DNA of 5,189 nt from Bacillota bacterium (GTDB lineage Bacteria; Bacillota; Sulfobacillia; RBS10-35; JAJYVM01), in contig JAJYVM010000303.1 of the NCBI GenBank assembly GCA_021792015.1, positions 1 to 5,189 on the forward strand. Direction: 5' to 3'. Of this stretch, positions 5,082 to 5,189 are shown piece by piece; within the stretch, counting starts at the first letter, position 1; every line of letters begins with the position of its first letter. A program made the position numbers and the translations under genes. A model generated the notes under the pieces. That model saw only the letters and a program-made list of their open reading frames with translations. It was not told where the DNA came from and ran no database searches.

Positions 5082-5189
5082 TCAGTGGCCGGGGATGAAG
5101 CTGGCCCAGTGCGCGAAGACGTAGAACGTGTTCGGCAGGATCCCGATCACCAGCACGCCCACGGCCGCCACGGCCAGGCCGACGCCGGC
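5082..5189 (-). CDS. nuoN: C-terminal end of a membrane protein, probably NADH-quinone oxidoreductase subunit N (partial)
   Basis: Only the last 35 codons and a TGA stop are inside the window; the gene enters from the right edge. The visible peptide is strongly hydrophobic, beginning AGVGLAVAAVGVLVIGILPN and ending FYVFAHWASFIPGH, so it is one transmembrane helix followed by a short amphipathic tail. A final helix with a G-(I/L)-x-P turn and a short tail is typical of the antiporter-like complex I subunits, and NuoN, usually the last gene of nuo operons, fits best. NuoN would be part of the proton-pumping membrane arm. Other Mrp- or NuoL/M-like subunits, or an unrelated membrane protein, cannot be excluded from so short a piece. 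The stop is followed 29 bases later by a strong hairpin, consistent with the end of an operon. Confidence 0.5.
   Translation of the reverse strand, partial: AGVGLAVAAVGVLVIGILPNTFYVFAHWASFIPGH

Overview
This window comes from a GC-rich bacterium and everything real in it reads on the minus strand. From right to left it holds the last 35 codons of a membrane protein (probably NuoN of respiratory complex I), a 256-bp intergenic region with a strong hairpin and repeats, a complete nrdR repressor gene, and the 5' part of nrdJ, a class II (adenosylcobalamin-dependent) ribonucleotide reductase gene that runs off the left edge. The nrdR-nrdJ pairing, the complex I neighbour, the high GC and a LexA box of the Gram-positive CGAAC-N4-GTTCG type fit a high-GC Firmicute of the Symbiobacterium/Thermaerobacter kind, an actinobacterium or a chloroflexus relative. 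The exact lineage cannot be fixed from this sequence.

The centre of interest is nrdJ. Translated from the ATG at 4220, one frame stays open for 1406 codons to the edge of the window, but only about 392 of those codons encode reductase. The rest are three in-frame inteins: a 176-residue mini-intein (3438-3965), a 429-residue intein with two LAGLIDADG motifs (1932-3218), and a 409-residue intein with two LAGLIDADG motifs (378-1604). They sit at FYN^CYVIPS, IQGG^SRRGA and VNP^CGEQG. The first residue after intein 1 aligns with the N-terminal redox-active cysteine of the enzyme, and the first residue after intein 3 aligns with the thiyl-radical cysteine. No active enzyme can form until all three have spliced out.

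A near-consensus promoter, TTGACT-N18-TACAAT, lies between nrdR and nrdJ. Its spacer contains a perfect 14-bp palindrome that matches the Gram-positive LexA (SOS) box, and its -35 element overlaps the nrdR stop codon. This suggests two layers of control on dNTP synthesis: NrdR sensing nucleotide pools, and LexA sensing DNA damage.

Base composition is mosaic within nrdJ. Exteins 1 and 2, intein 1 and the first third of intein 2 almost never use A or T at third codon positions. From about 2880 down to about 240 such codons become common, including in the reductase sequence between and just after inteins 2 and 3. Left of about 240 the GC-rich pattern returns. This looks like a tract brought in by homing or recombination.
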